From positions 1 through 6,114 of the forward strand of contig JAUWDI010000064.1 of NCBI GenBank assembly GCA_030608865.1: DNA of 6,114 nucleotides, given 5' to 3'. Below, piece after piece: positions 5,127 through 6,114 of this stretch. Numbering within the stretch: the first letter of the stretch is position 1; each line of letters starts with the position of its first letter. The DNA is from Anaerolineales bacterium (GTDB taxonomy: Bacteria > Chloroflexota > Anaerolineae > Anaerolineales > E44-bin32). A program made the position numbers and the translations under genes. Under the pieces are notes generated by a model. The model worked only from the letters and a program-made list of their open reading frames with translations. It had not been told where the DNA came from and made no database searches.

Positions 5127-6114
5127 TTATTGGATCTTTCCTATGCCGCGCAGGACTCGCTCAGGCGTCAGCGGAAACGAATCAAACCAGGTGCCGAGCG
5201 CATCATGAACCGCGGCGATAACGGCGGGCGCCAATGGGATATAGGGCATCTCAGCCATCCCTCGCGCCCCCCAGGGGCCAATGGGGTCAGGATACTCAAG
5301 GATCAGCGATTCGACTTTGTCTGGGATGTCCAACACAGTGGGAATGAGATAGGTCGAGAGCTGACCGGTCTGGACGTAGCCGCCCGCCTGTTGAAAATCC
5401 TCCAGGACTGCATAGCCAAGCGCCTGGACAACGGCACCCTCAATCTGTCCTTCAACCAACTGCGGGTTGATCGCCTGCCCTACATCATTGGCAGAGATAA
5501 CTTCCAGGACGCGTATTGCGCCGGTCTCCGTGTCCACCTCAACCGAGACAACCTGTGCGACATAACCGTACGAGAAATTAGGCTCTGACTTCCCCGTTTT
5601 CGGGTCAAGGGGTGTCGTCGCTGGTGGACGGTACTGATAAAGAGCGATAGCCGGTCGTTCCCCATCTTTCCACTTTTCCAGCGCTTCGTCAGCCGCACCC
5701 CGGATCGCGTTTCCGCTCATGAAAGTCAATCGCGAGGCTGATGCGGATCCCGAATCCGCGGTTTGCGCCGTGTCAGAGACGATCAAGCGAACTATCTCGA
5801 TCTGAACGCCGACCGCCTCAGCGGTCATTTGAACCATCGCCGTATGCGCCCCTTGCCCGACTTCTGCCCCCGCGTGATGCAGAACGACTTCCTCAATCTC
5901 TGACATGCCGCGTAGCTCGATCTCCGCCGAGCACTGCTCCTGCGCGCCGAACGAGAAGCCAACATTCTTGAAGCCACAGGCGAAGCCTACACCACGCCGG
6001 ATGTGCGCTTCCTGTGTGTCATCAGGGGTTTTTGGTCTGCTCCAACCACGCCCTGTATGTTTCCAACCAGCTCTTTCTGCAGCCTTTTCAACGACTTTAT
6101 CGATGCTTACGCCC
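5127..6114 (-). CDS. Xanthine dehydrogenase/aldehyde oxidase family molybdopterin-binding subunit, C-terminal part (5' end outside the window)
   Basis: The frame is open to base 6114, so the ATG at 5906 is internal and not the start; 328 C-terminal residues and the TAA stop are visible. Sequence features of the molybdenum-hydroxylase large subunit are GVGFACGFKNVGFSFG (41-56), AGAEVGQGAHTAMVQ (81-95), the DVGQAINPQLVEGQ segment (210-223), and GPWGARGMAEMP (279-290) containing the conserved glutamate (Glu288) that serves as general base in this family. The usual form of the last motif is GxxGxGE; here Ala precedes the Glu. The enzyme would hydroxylate a heterocycle, purine or aldehyde, or oxidise a related substrate, using a molybdopterin cytosine dinucleotide cofactor; the substrate cannot be told from this part. 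The adjacent yqeB and yqeC-mocA point to a selenium-dependent hydroxylase. FAD and iron-sulfur partners, if separate, would lie upstream beyond the window. Confidence 0.9.
   Translation of the reverse strand, partial: GVSIDKVVEKAAERAGWKHTGRGWSRPKTPDDTQEAHIRRGVGFACGFKNVGFSFGAQEQCSAEIELRGMSEIEEVVLHHAGAEVGQGAHTAMVQMTAEAVGVQIEIVRLIVSDTAQTADSGSASASRLTFMSGNAIRGAADEALEKWKDGERPAIALYQYRPPATTPLDPKTGKSEPNFSYGYVAQVVSVEVDTETGAIRVLEVISANDVGQAINPQLVEGQIEGAVVQALGYAVLEDFQQAGGYVQTGQLSTYLIPTVLDIPDKVESLILEYPDPIGPWGARGMAEMPYIPLAPAVIAAVHDALGTWFDSFPLTPERVLRGIGKIQ

Noticed and set aside
5127..5906. Complete 259-aa gene beginning at the ATG at 5906
   Set aside because: The same frame continues open upstream to the window edge with clear family sequence (GVGFACGFKNVGFSFG), so this Met is internal and the gene is 5'-truncated by the window.

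Overview
The window is a compact bacterial stretch in which every recognisable protein gene lies on the minus strand, so transcription runs from high to low coordinates. Overall base composition looks moderately GC-rich. The gene set is a xanthine-dehydrogenase/CO-dehydrogenase-type molybdenum subunit, YqeB, a YqeC-MocA fusion, a bacterial-type AspRS and RecA. A dispersed 'CATTGCGAG...' repeat is also present. Together these suggest an anaerobic or facultative bacterium, perhaps of the Chloroflexota (Anaerolineae or Dehalococcoidia). The taxonomic guess is weak and rests on general resemblance.

Region 6114-2970 holds a three-gene molybdenum-hydroxylase operon: the C-terminal 328 residues of a molybdopterin-binding hydroxylase subunit, then yqeB (2-base gap, GTG start), then a fused yqeC-mocA (1-base gap, TGAGATG junction). 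YqeB and YqeC are accessory proteins linked to selenium-dependent molybdenum hydroxylases, and MocA-type domains make the cytidylylated molybdopterin cofactor used by this enzyme family. The operon therefore encodes an enzyme together with its cofactor maturation.

Region 2969-2727 looks like a short intergenic gap but appears to be a complete ribosome-mediated transcription attenuator for aspS. It has a strong extended -10 promoter with a predicted start at, or next to, the AUG of a 28-codon leader peptide. That peptide carries a block of four Asn codons and one Asp codon. Three mutually exclusive helices follow: a protector, an antiterminator and a terminator with a U7 tract. The AspRS it precedes (590 aa) has the His31/Gly83 residues expected of a non-discriminating enzyme, which would supply Asp-tRNA(Asn) as well as Asp-tRNA(Asp). 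Sensing mainly Asn codons therefore makes physiological sense. This is the most interesting item in the window.

Region 953-344 is free of protein genes. It holds a 6S RNA gene with its own sigma70-like promoter just past the aspS stop codon, a perfect 14-bp bidirectional terminator, a degenerate inverted-repeat element of about 135 bp, and a possible recA promoter with a palindrome over its predicted start. The window ends inside recA (first 114 codons).
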